Assembly (NCBI RefSeq): GCF_000317835.1
Contig: NC_019793.1
Location: 1,798,001-1,862,000 of the forward strand
Length of the DNA stretch: 64,000 nt
Origin: Deinococcus peraridilitoris DSM 19664
Lineage (GTDB): Bacteria; Deinococcota; Deinococci; Deinococcales; Deinococcaceae
Direction: 5' to 3'
The notes below the pieces were generated by a model. It saw only the letters and a program-made list of their open reading frames with translations, was not told where the DNA came from and made no database searches. Numbering within the stretch: position 1 is the first letter of the stretch; each line of letters starts with the position of its first letter. The position numbers and the translations under genes are program-made. Shown piece after piece: positions 51,813 through 61,289 of the stretch.

Positions 51813-53147
51813 TCACTTCTGGACTTCTTCTTCTTTTGTCTTGCTCTTTTTGCCTTTGTAAGGCCCTTTTTCACGCCAGGTGAGCTTCACGGGGATGCCG
51901 GGAAGGTCAAGGTCCTCGCGGATGCGGTTGAGCAGGAAGTTTTCGTAGGCGCGCGTCACGAAATCCGCCCGGTTGCAGAAGATCACGAAGTTGGGCGGCG
52001 CAGTCTCGACCTGCGTCATGAAGTACATCTTGAGCGGCTTGCCGTTGAAGTTCGGCACCCGCTGCTTGACCTGCCAGATTTCGAGCATCCGGTTGAGGTC
52101 GGCGGTGGCGATGCGCGACTGCCACTTGGCGTAGAGCTTCATGGCCTCGGCCAGCATGTCGTGAATACCATAGTCGTTGATGGCGCTCGTATAGGCGCGC
52201 GGCGCGAAGTGAATGTGGTTGAGCTTGATGTCGAGGTCGCGGGTGGTGCGCTTGATCTCCTCGTCGGGCACCAGGTCCCACTTGTTGACCACCACGATCA
52301 CCGGCTTGCCGCTGTCGTACGCCAGGTTGGCGAGCTTGAGTTCGTGGTCGCCGAGTTCTCCGGCGTTCACGACCAGCCAGATGATGTCGCTGCGCTTGAT
52401 GGCGGCCTCGCTGCGCATCATCGCGTACTCCTCGATGGCGCTGTCGGGCCGCTTGCGAATGCCAGCGGTGTCCACCAGCACGAAACGCTGCCCGGCGTAA
52501 TCGAAGTCCACGTCGACGCTGTCGCGGGTGGTGCCCGGCTGGTCGGCGACGATCACGCGCTCGCTGCCGGTGATGGCGTTGAGCAGGCTGCTCTTGCCCA
52601 CATTGGGCCGCCCGATCAGGGAAATCCGGATAGGGGCGATTTCCGAGACGTCCTCGTCGTCCTCGGGCAGGTGCGACACCACACGGTCCATCAGGTCATC
52701 GAGACCGCGCGCGTGCTCGGCGCTGACGGGCAGGGGCTCACCAAACCCCAGGCCCCACAGTTCGGCCAGGTAGACATCGTGCTTGAGTGAGTCGATCTTG
52801 TTGGCGACCAGCACCACCGGCAGGTTCAGGCGGCGCAGCCAGTCGGCGACCTCGTAATCGGCGGCAGACAGGCCCTCACGCGGATCGCACACGAAGATGA
52901 CCGCCAGGGCGTCTTCCATGGCCATCTCGGCTTTTTCACGAATGGGCGCTTCCCACTCGTCACCGCTCCACAGGCCCCCGGTGTCCATCAGGACGATGCG
53001 GTGGTTCTCGTAGAGCATCACGCCTTCCTTGACGTCGCGGGTGACGCCGGGAAAGTCGGCGACGACCGCTTCGCGGCGTCCGATCAGGCGGTTGAACAGG
53101 CTGGATTTTCCGACGTTGGGACGACCGACGATGGCGACTTTATGCAT
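51813..53147 (-). CDS. der: Ribosome biogenesis GTPase Der (EngA)
   Basis: A 444-residue double-GTPase acting in 50S assembly. First G domain: I-V-G-R-P-N-V-G-K-S-S-L-F-N, D-F-P-G-V-T-R-D, D-T-G-G-L and N-K-I-D. Second: I-G-R-P-N-V-G-K-S-S-L-L-N, D-Q-P-G-T-T-R-D, D-T-A-G-I-R and N-K-W-D. A C-terminal KH-like domain ends in a Lys/Glu tail. ATG 53147 (site GGAGGGG) is chosen over the frame to 53225. It overlaps an upstream 31-codon ORF. Confidence 0.97.
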   Translation of the reverse strand: MHKVAIVGRPNVGKSSLFNRLIGRREAVVADFPGVTRDVKEGVMLYENHRIVLMDTGGLWSGDEWEAPIREKAEMAMEDALAVIFVCDPREGLSAADYEVADWLRRLNLPVVLVANKIDSLKHDVYLAELWGLGFGEPLPVSAEHARGLDDLMDRVVSHLPEDDEDVSEIAPIRISLIGRPNVGKSSLLNAITGSERVIVADQPGTTRDSVDVDFDYAGQRFVLVDTAGIRKRPDSAIEEYAMMRSEAAIKRSDIIWLVVNAGELGDHELKLANLAYDSGKPVIVVVNKWDLVPDEEIKRTTRDLDIKLNHIHFAPRAYTSAINDYGIHDMLAEAMKLYAKWQSRIATADLNRMLEIWQVKQRVPNFNGKPLKMYFMTQVETAPPNFVIFCNRADFVTRAYENFLLNRIREDLDLPGIPVKLTWREKGPYKGKKSKTKEEEVQK

Positions 53148-53235
53148 GACACCCCTCCAAGCGCTTCCAGGCGAAGCGGCTGAGGGCCACGGCCGCCCGT
53201 GGTCCGGGCACGCCGACATGAACATTGATGGTCAT
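53140..53235 (-). CDS. Possible 31-residue leader peptide overlapping der
   Basis: AGGAGT lies 5 nt before ATG 53235. The frame gives 31 codons (V-H-V-G-V-P-G-P-R-A-A-V-A-L then basic/aromatic) and stops at 53140, 8 nt past the der start. Der also has its own ribosome binding site, so translation may be partly coupled. No homologue recognised. Confidence 0.35.
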   Translation of the reverse strand: MTINVHVGVPGPRAAVALSRFAWKRLEGCHA

Positions 53236-53515
53236 AAGACTCCTTTCGGTGCCGCGCGAGGCCGAGTCGAAGCTTCGCGCGCCGAGGCCGCATCCCTTCA
53301 GGGCGCGGCGCTGTTTCGTTGAGTTTTGGCCAAGGCGGGTTCACCTTCCTGGCCGCAGTTTTTCAGTTTACCTCGTTCAGATGATGAAGTGGTGGGGGCC
53401 GAAACACCCGTGTTACACTTGAGCCTACCTCGTCTTTGCTGTCCACACGGATAGGAAAAAGCGCGTCCACGACGCCGAAATGCGTTTGAGCGCCTCGGGA
53501 ATCACAGGAGACATC

Positions 53516-53995
53516 ATGAAAATTACAGAAAACAAAGTGGTTGAGCTGGAATACGTTTTGCGGGTCGGTGGCGAGATCGTGGACGAGAGTGAACCCGGCG
53601 AGCCGCTGGTGTACCTGCACGGGCACAGCAACATCATTCCCGGCCTGGAGCGCGCCCTGGAAGGCAAGCAGGTCGGTGATTCACTGCAGGTCACCGTGCC
53701 TCCCGAGGAAGGCTACGGCGAGCGCGACGAGGAAAACGTGCAGGTGCTGCCCCGCGAGGACTTCGAGGACGACGTCGAGGTCGGCGCGAGCTACTACGCC
53801 CAGAGTGAGGACGGCTCCATCACGCCCCTCACCGTGATCGAAGTGCTGCCCGAGGGCGTGCGCGTGGACTTCAACCCACCCCTGGCCGGAGAAACGCTGG
53901 ACTTTCAGGTCAGCGTGAAGGGCATCCGCGACGCGACAAGCGAGGAACTCGAGCACGGTCACGTGCACGGCGGTGACCTCGACGAAGAAGAGTAA
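53516..53995 (+). CDS. slyD: FKBP-type peptidyl-prolyl isomerase, SlyD-like
   Basis: A 159-residue FKBP/IF-domain protein with prolyl isomerase and chaperone roles. FKBP core: N-K-V-V-E-L-E-Y-V-L, N-I-I-P-G-L-E-R-A-L-E-G and E-E-G-Y-G-E-R. The insert-in-flap domain is V-L-P-R-E-D-F..V-I-E-V-L-P-E-G-V-R-V-D-F-N-P-P-L-A-G. The tail E-H-G-H-V-H-G-G-D is short and His-poor compared with E. coli SlyD. CAGGAG before ATG 53516. A perfect terminator follows. Confidence 0.94.
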   Translation: MKITENKVVELEYVLRVGGEIVDESEPGEPLVYLHGHSNIIPGLERALEGKQVGDSLQVTVPPEEGYGERDEENVQVLPREDFEDDVEVGASYYAQSEDGSITPLTVIEVLPEGVRVDFNPPLAGETLDFQVSVKGIRDATSEELEHGHVHGGDLDEEE

Positions 53996-54000
53996 GCGGT

Positions 54001-54041
54001 CAGGAGCGCCGGGTGAGGTGTGTCCTCACCCGGCGCTCCTG
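54001..54041. terminator. Terminator of slyD, shared with FUN14 gene
   Basis: Perfect 18-bp stem (54001-54018 with 54024-54041), 5-nt loop and TTTT after it, 6 nt past the slyD stop, between convergent genes. Confidence 0.9.
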
Positions 54042-54055
54042 TTTTGTGTGGCGCT

Positions 54056-54376
54056 TTACCTGGTGCGCAGTCCGAGCATCAGTCCGGCCACGAAGGCGCC
54101 ACCAAAGGGCAAGTTGGCGCGCAGGACGTCCAGCAGCCACGCCGAACCCTGCTGGGCACCTTCTTTGAGCCAGGGTTCGGCGATCAGTTGCACCCGGCCC
54201 CAGTTGACGCTCAGAAAGCCGAAGTAGGCCAGCAGTTGCACGATTACGAATAATGCGCCCAACGCGAAGATCATGACACGCCCGACTTTCTTGATGGCAA
54301 AACCCGCACAGAAGCCCAGCACGCCGCCAATGGACAGATCGGGCAACAGCGGCCGCAGCAGATCGGGAACGGACAT
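54056..54376 (-). CDS. FUN14-family membrane protein
   Basis: A 106-residue small membrane protein with two or three hydrophobic segments. G-G-V-L-G-F-C-A-G-F-A-I-K-K-V-G-R is the FUN14 signature. Bacterial members have no established function. ATG 54376 gives the usual start; a longer frame begins at 54397. TATTCT about 9 nt upstream is a possible -10. Confidence 0.82.
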   Translation of the reverse strand: MSVPDLLRPLLPDLSIGGVLGFCAGFAIKKVGRVMIFALGALFVIVQLLAYFGFLSVNWGRVQLIAEPWLKEGAQQGSAWLLDVLRANLPFGGAFVAGLMLGLRTR

Positions 54377-54572
54377 TCGCAGCTCAGAATAGAGCAAGCT
54401 GCGAACGGAAACTCCACAGCAGCGGCCAGCCGGAGGAAAATCCGGCAGTCACGTTCCCGTGACTGCAATCTGCACGCCGCTGCGCACACAAGTGCGCTCA
54501 CGTTAACTACACGCGTCGGGTACATTGAAAAGACTGGCCCAGGTGCCGGAACTTTTTTCCCGAGGTGACGTA

Positions 54573-55154
54573 ATGAAAAGCGTGCCGCAAGCCGAGGTTC
54601 TGACCCACGAACTGCTCGCCGAACTGCGGGCCGGCGACGAAGGCGCGTGGCACGCTTTTATCAGCACACACGAAGGGCGCATGTACAATTACCTCTTCCG
54701 GCTCGAGGGCAACAAGGACGAGGCACTCGACCTCACACAGGAAGTGTTCTACCGGGCGTGGCGCTCGATTGCGACCTTTCGGGCCGGGGAGCGCGTTCTG
54801 CCGTGGCTTTATCAGATTGCCCGCAATACCCAGATCGAACGTCACCGCCGCAAGCAGCTTCCACGATTCTCGATCGAGGAAGCGTCCGAGGAGGTGGGCT
54901 TCGAGGCAGTGTCTCACCACCGCTCGCCCGTGCAGGCGGCCGAGAGCGTGGACGCGGCCGAGCGTGTTCAGCGCGCCCTGACCGAGCTGCCGCTGGAGTA
55001 CCGCGAGGCGGTGGTGCTGCGTTTCGTCGAGGACCTCTCGTACGACGAGATTGCGCAGTTGCAAGGTTGCGCGGTGGGCACTGCCAAAAGCCGGGTCTTT
55101 CGGGCCAAGGAAATGCTCTCCGGCCTGCTTGGTGGAGTGGTGGATGTGGATTGA
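54573..55154 (+). CDS. ECF-family RNA polymerase sigma factor
   Basis: A 193-residue sigma-70 family protein with only regions 2 and 4. Region 2: M-Y-N-Y-L-F-R-L-E-G and L-D-L-T-Q-E-V-F-Y-R-A-W. Region 4: L-P-L-E-Y-R-E-A-V-V-L-R-F-V-E-D-L-S-Y-D-E-I-A and G-T-A-K-S-R-V-F-R-A. ATG 54573 (site GAGGTGA) is chosen over an in-frame TTG at 54525. Followed 15 nt later by a membrane protein with anti-sigma features. TACATT at 54521-54526 may be its -10. Confidence 0.94.
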   Translation: MKSVPQAEVLTHELLAELRAGDEGAWHAFISTHEGRMYNYLFRLEGNKDEALDLTQEVFYRAWRSIATFRAGERVLPWLYQIARNTQIERHRRKQLPRFSIEEASEEVGFEAVSHHRSPVQAAESVDAAERVQRALTELPLEYREAVVLRFVEDLSYDEIAQLQGCAVGTAKSRVFRAKEMLSGLLGGVVDVD

Positions 55155-55169
55155 GGAAGGTGTGACGCC

Positions 55170-56582
55170 GTGAACAGCAGCACGCGAAACCTGATGCACA
55201 AGGCGCTCGATGGGAAGCTGACGACCGAAGAGCGTCAGGCCCTCGATACGGCTTTGTCACACGGCGACGTGCGTGCCGAGTTCGAACGGCTCAAGCAGGT
55301 GCACGCGTCGCTGTACGCGCTGCCGCGCGTCAGTCCGCCACCCTTTCTGGCCCGTGAAATTGCGCAGGAAATCTCACTGCGCGCCGCGCTTGGCGCACAC
55401 GCCCCCGTGCCCGAAAGCGTCGCTGCCCGCGTAACGGACCGCATCGCCGAGGATACGTATGCGGAAATCGCGGTGACCCTGCAGACCTTGCCGCGCGAGC
55501 AGCTGCCCGCCAGCCTGGCTCCCCTGGTGGCGGCGCGCATTCACCGCGCGGCGCGTCATAACCCGGCGCCCCTCGTGCTGGTGGGCGCCCTCGTGGCAGC
55601 GTTCGTGGCCCTCACGGTCTCGTTTGCGTGGCCGAACCTCACGGCAGGCGCGACGGTGCTGCGTGAATTGCTGGGTCAGCTCTCTCCGCTGGTATTTCTG
55701 GGATTTGCGCTGTTGCTCGTCACGAGTGCACTGGTGACGTGGCGACCGACGCCGGCCGTGCAGCGGGGTGGTTCACTGGCCTTCGTGCTGTCATTGATGC
55801 TGGCCCTGCCGTCGGCAGTCGGCCTGTTCGCGGGCCGGGCGGGGCAGGACCTTGTGCGCGTCGGTGGAGACGTGGTGGTGAGCGGCACGGTGAACGGCAA
55901 CGTGATTGCCATCGGGGGAAATATCATTCTGAAAGCGGGAGCGCGGGTGGCGGGCGAGGCGGTGGCTTTCCTGGGTGACGTGCACCGGTCTCCGCAAGCG
56001 AGAGTCAAAGGTCATACCAGCGCCCTGCTGGGAGAAGTCGAGGGCGCCGGCGAGCGTCCGACCGTGAGCAGCAAGCCGCTGCCCGCCCTGGGCACGGCGA
56101 GTGCGTTCTTACCGCTGCTCGAGTGGGTCAGCGGCGCGGCATGGCCGCGCATCTACCTCGCGGCCCTCGGCGCCATCACGCTGCTGATGTTCCTGAGCGG
56201 CGTTGCTCCGCAGCTGGCGCGCGCACAGCGTCATGCGCCGCTGCGCACGCTGGCGATGGGAACGCTGGCCTTTTCGCTGGCCGTGCCTCCATTGGTCTAC
56301 GGCGCGCTCAGCGGTTTTCTGGTTCCCGCCTTCATGGGTGGGGCGCTGCTGTTGCTGGCCTTCAGCGTCGGACTGAGCGTCACTTTGTACGACGCCGGAC
56401 GGCTGATCGTGCGCCGTTTCAAGGTGCCCGAACCGGATGTGCTGGGCGCCGTGCTGGGCCTGAGCCTGTTCGCGGCGTCCATGAGCCTGCCCCCTGTGGC
56501 TTTCACCCTGTGGCTGCTGGGAAGCTGCTGGGGCGCAGGCACCTTGCTGCTGGCCCGCCCGCGCCTGGTTGATCAAAGGTAA
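55170..56582 (+). CDS. Probable membrane anti-sigma factor with bactofilin-like segment
   Basis: A 470-residue protein. The N-terminal ~130 residues are cytosolic and helical, beginning S-T-R-N-L-M-H-K-A-L-D-G-K-L-T, like anti-sigma heads but without the zinc HxxxCxxC. Next come two or three TM helices (to about 235), a short repetitive beta segment (G-D-V-V-V-S-G-T-V-N-G-N-V-I-A-I-G-G-N-I) resembling polymer-forming bactofilin repeats, then several more TM helices. GTG 55170 has GAGGAAGG upstream. Anti-sigma role rests on being next to the ECF gene. Confidence 0.7.
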   Translation: MNSSTRNLMHKALDGKLTTEERQALDTALSHGDVRAEFERLKQVHASLYALPRVSPPPFLAREIAQEISLRAALGAHAPVPESVAARVTDRIAEDTYAEIAVTLQTLPREQLPASLAPLVAARIHRAARHNPAPLVLVGALVAAFVALTVSFAWPNLTAGATVLRELLGQLSPLVFLGFALLLVTSALVTWRPTPAVQRGGSLAFVLSLMLALPSAVGLFAGRAGQDLVRVGGDVVVSGTVNGNVIAIGGNIILKAGARVAGEAVAFLGDVHRSPQARVKGHTSALLGEVEGAGERPTVSSKPLPALGTASAFLPLLEWVSGAAWPRIYLAALGAITLLMFLSGVAPQLARAQRHAPLRTLAMGTLAFSLAVPPLVYGALSGFLVPAFMGGALLLLAFSVGLSVTLYDAGRLIVRRFKVPEPDVLGAVLGLSLFAASMSLPPVAFTLWLLGSCWGAGTLLLARPRLVDQR

Positions 56583-56821
56583 GGTGCGGCCGCGTCAAAA
56601 CCGGCAAGCGCTTCGGCGTGAATCTCCCAGTCTCCACTTTCCCGGCGGGCCTGCCCGATTTGCACCAGGCGGTTCAGCTCGGCCTCGACCCGCTGCTGCA
56701 CCCGACGCAGCGGCATGTCGTCACTTCCCTCGACACCACGCCAGCGAAGAAACGCACGATGGAAAGAAGGAAGTTCGTTCAGCTCGATCTGGCCTTCCAG
56801 GACACGCCATGAAATCCACAC
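56573..56821 (-). CDS. Hypothetical protein, 82 residues
   Basis: Soluble, Glu/Arg-rich helical protein starting (GTG) M-W-I-S-W-R-V-L-E-G-Q-I-E-L-N-E-L-P and ending G-F-D-A-A-A-P-Y-L. A TAGGAT box 5 nt before the GTG suggests a near-leaderless transcript. Its end overlaps the convergent anti-sigma gene by 10 nt. No domain recognised. Confidence 0.55.
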   Translation of the reverse strand: MWISWRVLEGQIELNELPSFHRAFLRWRGVEGSDDMPLRRVQQRVEAELNRLVQIGQARRESGDWEIHAEALAGFDAAAPYL

Positions 56822-56961
56822 GCCTGATCCTACGTCGTGTGGTGCCTGAGCGGCTCACGGCCAACCAGCCTTGCCTTCAGGCTCAGCTCATTTCTGGTGC
56901 GGATGTTGAAGGCTTCACAGCAAAAAACTCAGCCCACCCTCACACTGTCGATGAGGCCCTT

Positions 56962-57177
56962 ATGTCACGAGCTATCCTGCTTTCACTTCTGCTCTTCGTT
57001 TCGAGCGCTGCTCAGGTCAGCGCGTCGAACTCACCTGAGATTGCGCCACCAGGCGTGGATTGTGGCCTTGGTGGACGCGAAGCCTGCGCTGATGATACGC
57101 AGGAGCCTGCTGTCCCCTTTTCCATCCGGGTCTGTCTGCTCGAAGGAACCTGCAGACACCGCGAAAACGCCGTGTGA
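56962..57177 (+). CDS. Small secreted cysteine-containing protein, 71 residues
   Basis: Signal peptide M-S-R-A-I-L-L-S-L-L-L-F-V with cleavage after V-S-A. The mature ~50 residues have four cysteines in two pairs (C-x7-C and C-x5-C), a pattern that would allow two disulphides. GAGG before ATG 56962; longer frames upstream lack one. Second small exported Cys protein in the window (see 7703), with no sequence similarity that I can see. Confidence 0.55.
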   Translation: MSRAILLSLLLFVSSAAQVSASNSPEIAPPGVDCGLGGREACADDTQEPAVPFSIRVCLLEGTCRHRENAV

Positions 57178-57227
57178 GTGGCACCTGTTTCGCCATGCTG
57201 CACCGGACGCTTCGCGGCTGAGGACTA

Positions 57228-57956
57228 CTACCGTTTGGAGACGTCGACTTTTTTGTCGTAGATCAGCGCGAGGCTGACTTCTGGCTGGCGCTTGCCGTCC
57301 ACGGTGCTTCCGCGGTTGTACGCCAGCAGCACCCCGCCATTCGACAGCTGCTGCAGGCCCAGATTGGCAATGACAGCCGTCCGGGTGCGCAGATTGACAT
57401 CCTCGATCTGCCAGCTCCAGCCCCTACGGGCGCCCAGACCCAGGTGGTCGTCCTTTGCCGCGACGTTCACCGTACGTGGTCTGGCAGTGAATCCTTCGGC
57501 TGTTCTCAGTTCACCGCTGGCCACGTCGAGGCTCAGACCGCGCAGCGCCTCGGCACCCACCCCGCCCTGAAAGGTCACGCGGTTCCCGGTCTTGACCACC
57601 AGCAGCCGCACGGTCTTGCCGGTTCGTTCCAGCCGCACCCAGTCAGGCGACAGGCTCCGCTGGTATTCGCCTTCGCTGACACCGAATTTGGGATGCCAGG
57701 GTGGTGAGTCCGCTCCGTGCTCGGCTGCATACTCACGAAACCAGCGGGGATCTTGCTGCGAAGCCTGTCGGATGCGTTCCTTGATGGCCATGATCTGCGG
57801 ATCAGGCGTCCAGACCATCACTTCGGCCACCTGTCCATTGTCGGGCATGAAGGCCAGCAATCGCGCTCGCAGGTCACCCTGGGCCAATGCCAGGCTGAGC
57901 AGACCGCCGCACAACAGCGTCGGAAGAAGGCGGGAAAGACGTGGGAACGAGATCAT
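57228..57956 (-). CDS. Secreted hypothetical protein, about 242 residues
   Basis: Signal peptide (P-T-L-L-C-G-G-L-L-S-L-A-L-A before Q-G-D) followed by a soluble, mostly beta region. No cysteine in the mature part. It includes R-L-L-V-V-K-T-G-N-R-V-T-F and L-A-Y-N-R-G-S. No family recognised. ATG 57956 gives the cleanest signal peptide; an ATG six codons upstream (57974) overlaps a TATGCT box that is a likely -10. Confidence 0.65.
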   Translation of the reverse strand: MISFPRLSRLLPTLLCGGLLSLALAQGDLRARLLAFMPDNGQVAEVMVWTPDPQIMAIKERIRQASQQDPRWFREYAAEHGADSPPWHPKFGVSEGEYQRSLSPDWVRLERTGKTVRLLVVKTGNRVTFQGGVGAEALRGLSLDVASGELRTAEGFTARPRTVNVAAKDDHLGLGARRGWSWQIEDVNLRTRTAVIANLGLQQLSNGGVLLAYNRGSTVDGKRQPEVSLALIYDKKVDVSKR

Positions 57957-58082
57957 CGTGGCGAGGTTGAGCATACCCGGAGCGCGTGAGAAATCCTGTA
58001 GGCGCGTCTATCACGCCTTCAAGCGAGACATCAGGGAAGCGTCAGTTTCTTCTCTGCACCCTAGCGTCTGACAACTGACAGT

Positions 58083-58114
58083 TTTCTTACCACTCCACTT
58101 TCTTACCACTCCAC
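58083..58114. repeat. Two tandem perfect copies of a 16-bp sequence
   Basis: TTTCTTACCACTCCAC occurs at 58083-58098 and again at 58099-58114, in the gap between the secreted protein and the aldolase terminator. Probably slipped duplication. Confidence 0.8.
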
Positions 58115-58136
58115 ACGGACCGCCCGGCAGAACAAA

Positions 58137-58166
58137 GTGGGAACTGACTGAACTGTCAGTTCCCAC
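58137..58166 (-). terminator. Terminator of the aldolase gene
   Basis: Perfect 12-bp stem (58137-58148 with 58155-58166), 6-nt loop, then TTTGTTC on the minus strand, 14 nt after the aldolase stop. Confidence 0.8.
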
Positions 58167-58180
58167 CCGAAATGCGCTGG

Positions 58181-59098
58181 TCAGGCTTTACCAACGCTGC
58201 CGAGCACCCGCATCTTCAGCTCGACCATCTCGGCCATCAGGTCGCGGGCCGGACCGAGAATCTTGCGGGGATCGAATTCCTTGGGGTTTTTCTGCAGCGC
58301 TTCACGAATGCCGACCGTCATGGCAAGGCGCAAATCGGTATCGACATTGACCTTGGCGATGCCGTGCTGGGTGGCCTGCTGCAGATCCTCGTCGGCGATG
58401 CCGTGTGCCTCACCGATCTCACCGCCCGCGGCGCGAAGGCGCTCGACGATGCTGGTGGGCACGCCGCTCGAACCGTGCGCGACGAGCGGAATGGGCATCA
58501 GCTGTGAGCACTTCTCGATGCGCGCGTGATCGATGAAAGGACGCCCCTTGCCCTTGTAGGCGCCGTGCGAGGTACCGATGGCAATCGCGAGGTAGTCGAC
58601 GCCCGTCGCGTCCACAAAGCGCTGCGCTTCCTCGGGGTTGGTCAGGAAGGCGTCTTCCTCGGAGACCACGATGTGCTCCTCGATGCCGCCCAGACGGCCG
58701 ATTTCGGCCTCGACCGTGACGCCCATGGCGTGCGCGGCCTCGACCACCCGGCGGGTTTCGTGGGCGTTTTCCTCGAAGCCGTGATGCGAGGCGTCGATCA
58801 TCACGCTGGTGAAGCCCAGACGAATGGCGTTCAGGGCGCTTTCGTAGCTGGAGCCGTGGTCGAGGTGAATCGCCACCGGGACACTTGCGCGCGTCGCGAG
58901 GTCGATGGTGATGTTCACCAGATCCTTGCCGCCGTACTTCAGCGCGCCCTCGCTGATCTGCACCATCACCGGACTGCGCAGCTTCTCGGCGGTGCCGATG
59001 ATGGCCTGCGTGATCTCCATGTTGTTGGTGTTGAACGAACCAACACCGTACTTGCCTGCGCGGGCGGGAACCAGAATGTCAGAGCCAGTAACGAGCAC
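58181..59098 (-). CDS. fba: Class II fructose-1,6-bisphosphate aldolase
   Basis: A 305-residue zinc-dependent aldolase of glycolysis/gluconeogenesis. Zinc and substrate residues: I-H-L-D-H-G-S-S, M-I-D-A-S-H-H-G, I-G-T-S-H-G-A-Y-K and A-H-G-S-S-G-V-P. N-V-D-T-D-L-R is the C-terminal signature. GTG 59098 with AAGGAGGG upstream. Tagatose-bisphosphate aldolase is a less likely alternative. Confidence 0.95.
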   Translation of the reverse strand: MLVTGSDILVPARAGKYGVGSFNTNNMEITQAIIGTAEKLRSPVMVQISEGALKYGGKDLVNITIDLATRASVPVAIHLDHGSSYESALNAIRLGFTSVMIDASHHGFEENAHETRRVVEAAHAMGVTVEAEIGRLGGIEEHIVVSEEDAFLTNPEEAQRFVDATGVDYLAIAIGTSHGAYKGKGRPFIDHARIEKCSQLMPIPLVAHGSSGVPTSIVERLRAAGGEIGEAHGIADEDLQQATQHGIAKVNVDTDLRLAMTVGIREALQKNPKEFDPRKILGPARDLMAEMVELKMRVLGSVGKA

Positions 59099-59208
59099 AA
59101 TACCCTCCTTGAATTGCCGTCCCGAATCCGACAGAGGCGGACCGGACGTTCGGCCTCACTTTATCTTGCACCGGGCGCGAAGTTCGAGCCCGACGTGTAC
59201 ACAGCCGT

Positions 59209-59868
59209 TCACGGTCGCTTCAGCCCCAGCGCCTGACGTGTCAGAAACGGCAGCGCCACATCGAGCACTCCCAGGACCACGTACAGTGCACTGGGCAGCA
59301 GGCGCGGCCAGCTCCACGATCCTTCCAGCTGCAAGGAGGTGGCAAGGTTCATCAGAAAAAACACCCCACCGGCAATGATGTTGCGCACCAGCCACTCCTG
59401 CAGCCCCGCGCGCACCCCGAGGTCTTGGGGAGAAGTGAAACCGCGCGCGAGCGCCCGAAACGTTCCCAGCGAGGCGTACAGTGAGGCCCCTCCGGCCACG
59501 ATGAAGAGCAGTGTCGCAACAGGATGCTGCGCACCGTCACGCACGGGGTCGGCGAGAAACAACAGGGTCAGCAGCAGCAGTTGCGCCGCCCCCATGCCGA
59601 GCACCCAGGGAAAAAGTGCGCGAAAACGGCGCAGCCGCTCATCGAATTCCTCAATTCCCCTCCCCAGAAACAGTTCACGCAGCAAGGCACGCTGAGACCC
59701 CAGCAACAGCGCCGACAGCCCGCTCGCCACCGCCGTCCAGAGTGAAAAGGCGTTGAGGGGATCGAGCGCCAGCGAGGCCAGCGCGTACAATATCAGCGCA
59801 GACTGCAACCCGAGGGCCACCTGAAGGGCCAGACGCGCGGCCTGGCCCGGCGGCGCCTTCAGGCTCAC
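59209..59868 (-). CDS. Uncharacterised integral membrane protein
   Basis: A 219-residue protein with about six hydrophobic helices (for example [10 protein letters not shown] and [11 protein letters not shown]). No known domain. The GTG at 59868 overlaps the gatB stop (GTGA), so it is co-translated with gatB, but no functional link to amidotransferase is evident. Confidence 0.7.
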   Translation of the reverse strand: MSLKAPPGQAARLALQVALGLQSALILYALASLALDPLNAFSLWTAVASGLSALLLGSQRALLRELFLGRGIEEFDERLRRFRALFPWVLGMGAAQLLLLTLLFLADPVRDGAQHPVATLLFIVAGGASLYASLGTFRALARGFTSPQDLGVRAGLQEWLVRNIIAGGVFFLMNLATSLQLEGSWSWPRLLPSALYVVLGVLDVALPFLTRQALGLKRP

Positions 59869-61289
59869 GCGGGCGCCTGGTTCTCGCTCAGCTTGCGCAA
59901 AAGCACGTCGCGCACGAGTTCCGGCTGGGCCTTGCCGCCCAGCTCTTTCATGATCGGTCCAAACAAAGCGTTGACGGCCTTGGCGTTTCCACCCCGCACC
60001 CGCTCCACCACCTCGGGACTGGCCGCCATGATCTTCTCGACTGCCGCCTCGATGGCGTCCGTGTCGGTCACGACGGCCAGGCCACGCTCATTCACGAGTC
60101 TTTCGGGCGCCACGCCGGCCATCACCTCGGGCAGGAGGTCCTTGGCAATGCGGCCACTGATGGTTCCGGCGTCGATCAGCTTCACGAGCGCAGCAAGGTT
60201 CGCGGGCGTCAGCGCACTTGCGCTCAACTCCAGATCACGCGCCGCCAGCCAGCCGGACACGTCACCGAGCAGCCAGTTGGCGAGCTTCTGCGCGTCGGCC
60301 CCTGTCGTCATGGCGTCGTCCAGAAAACGGCTGTGCGAGACGCTCAGGCTGAGCGTCTCGGCGTCGGCGTCCTTGATGCCTGCCGCCACGAAACGCGCGC
60401 GTTTCTGTGCAGGCAGCTCTCCCATGCGCGCCCGAACGCGCTCGACCCACTCGCGGGTGATGTTGAGCGGCGGCAGATCAGGCTCAGGGAAGTAGCGGTA
60501 GTCGGCTTCTCCTTCCTTCGTGCGCATCACGAACGTGCGTCCACCACCTTCGTCCCAGCCCATGGTGTCCTGGGTGACGCGTCCACCGTCCTGCAATACG
60601 CGCGTCTGGCGGGCGATTTCGTACTCCAGCGAACGCCCGACGCTTTTAAAGGAGTTGAGGTTCTTGACTTCGACCTTGGTGCCCCAGGGCTCACCCGGTC
60701 GGTGCAAGCTGACATTCACGTCGCAGCGCATCTTGCCTTCTTCAGGGTTGGCGTCCGAGACACCCAGCGCCTGCGCGATGGCACGCACGAGATTCAGAAA
60801 CTCGCGGGCCTGCTCGGGGGAGCGAATGTCGGGCTCGGTCACCATTTCGATGAGGGGCATCCCGGCGCGGTTGAGGTCCAGCAGCGAGTACGGCGCGTAC
60901 ATCGGGTGAATCAGCTTTCCGGCGTCGTCTTCCAAATGCGCCCGGCGGATCCCCACGCGTTCGCCACCCACCATCAGGAAGCCGTGACGCGCGATGGGCC
61001 GGTCGTACTGCGAAATCTGGTAGTTCTTGGGCGCGTCAGGGTAGAAGTAATTCTTGCGGTGAAACTGCGTGAAACCCTCGACTTCGCAGTTGAGGGCCAG
61101 ACCGAACATCAACGCCAATTCGACGGCGCGGCGGTTGATGACCGGCAGTGTTCCCGGCAGACCCATCGTGAGGGGGTCGGTGAAAGAATTCGGTTCGTGA
61201 CCGAAGTAATCCGCCGCGCAAGCCGAAAACATCTTCGTGCGCGTGTTGAGCTGCAGGTGCACTTCAAGTCCGATGACCGCCTGATACAT
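59865..61289 (-). CDS. gatB: Asp-tRNA(Asn)/Glu-tRNA(Gln) amidotransferase subunit B
   Basis: A 474-residue subunit that binds the mischarged tRNA and activates its carboxyl. [20 protein letters not shown] at the N-terminus, [25 protein letters not shown] and a C-terminal YqeY-like domain are all present. ATG 61289 is chosen over an upstream in-frame ATG because TATACT lies 7 nt before it and the family starts here. Confidence 0.97.
   Translation of the reverse strand: MYQAVIGLEVHLQLNTRTKMFSACAADYFGHEPNSFTDPLTMGLPGTLPVINRRAVELALMFGLALNCEVEGFTQFHRKNYFYPDAPKNYQISQYDRPIARHGFLMVGGERVGIRRAHLEDDAGKLIHPMYAPYSLLDLNRAGMPLIEMVTEPDIRSPEQAREFLNLVRAIAQALGVSDANPEEGKMRCDVNVSLHRPGEPWGTKVEVKNLNSFKSVGRSLEYEIARQTRVLQDGGRVTQDTMGWDEGGGRTFVMRTKEGEADYRYFPEPDLPPLNITREWVERVRARMGELPAQKRARFVAAGIKDADAETLSLSVSHSRFLDDAMTTGADAQKLANWLLGDVSGWLAARDLELSASALTPANLAALVKLIDAGTISGRIAKDLLPEVMAGVAPERLVNERGLAVVTDTDAIEAAVEKIMAASPEVVERVRGGNAKAVNALFGPIMKELGGKAQPELVRDVLLRKLSENQAPA

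Noticed and set aside
58083..58114. Insertion-sequence end or target-site duplication
   Set aside because: The 16-bp copies are directly adjacent with nothing inserted between them, so slippage is simpler.
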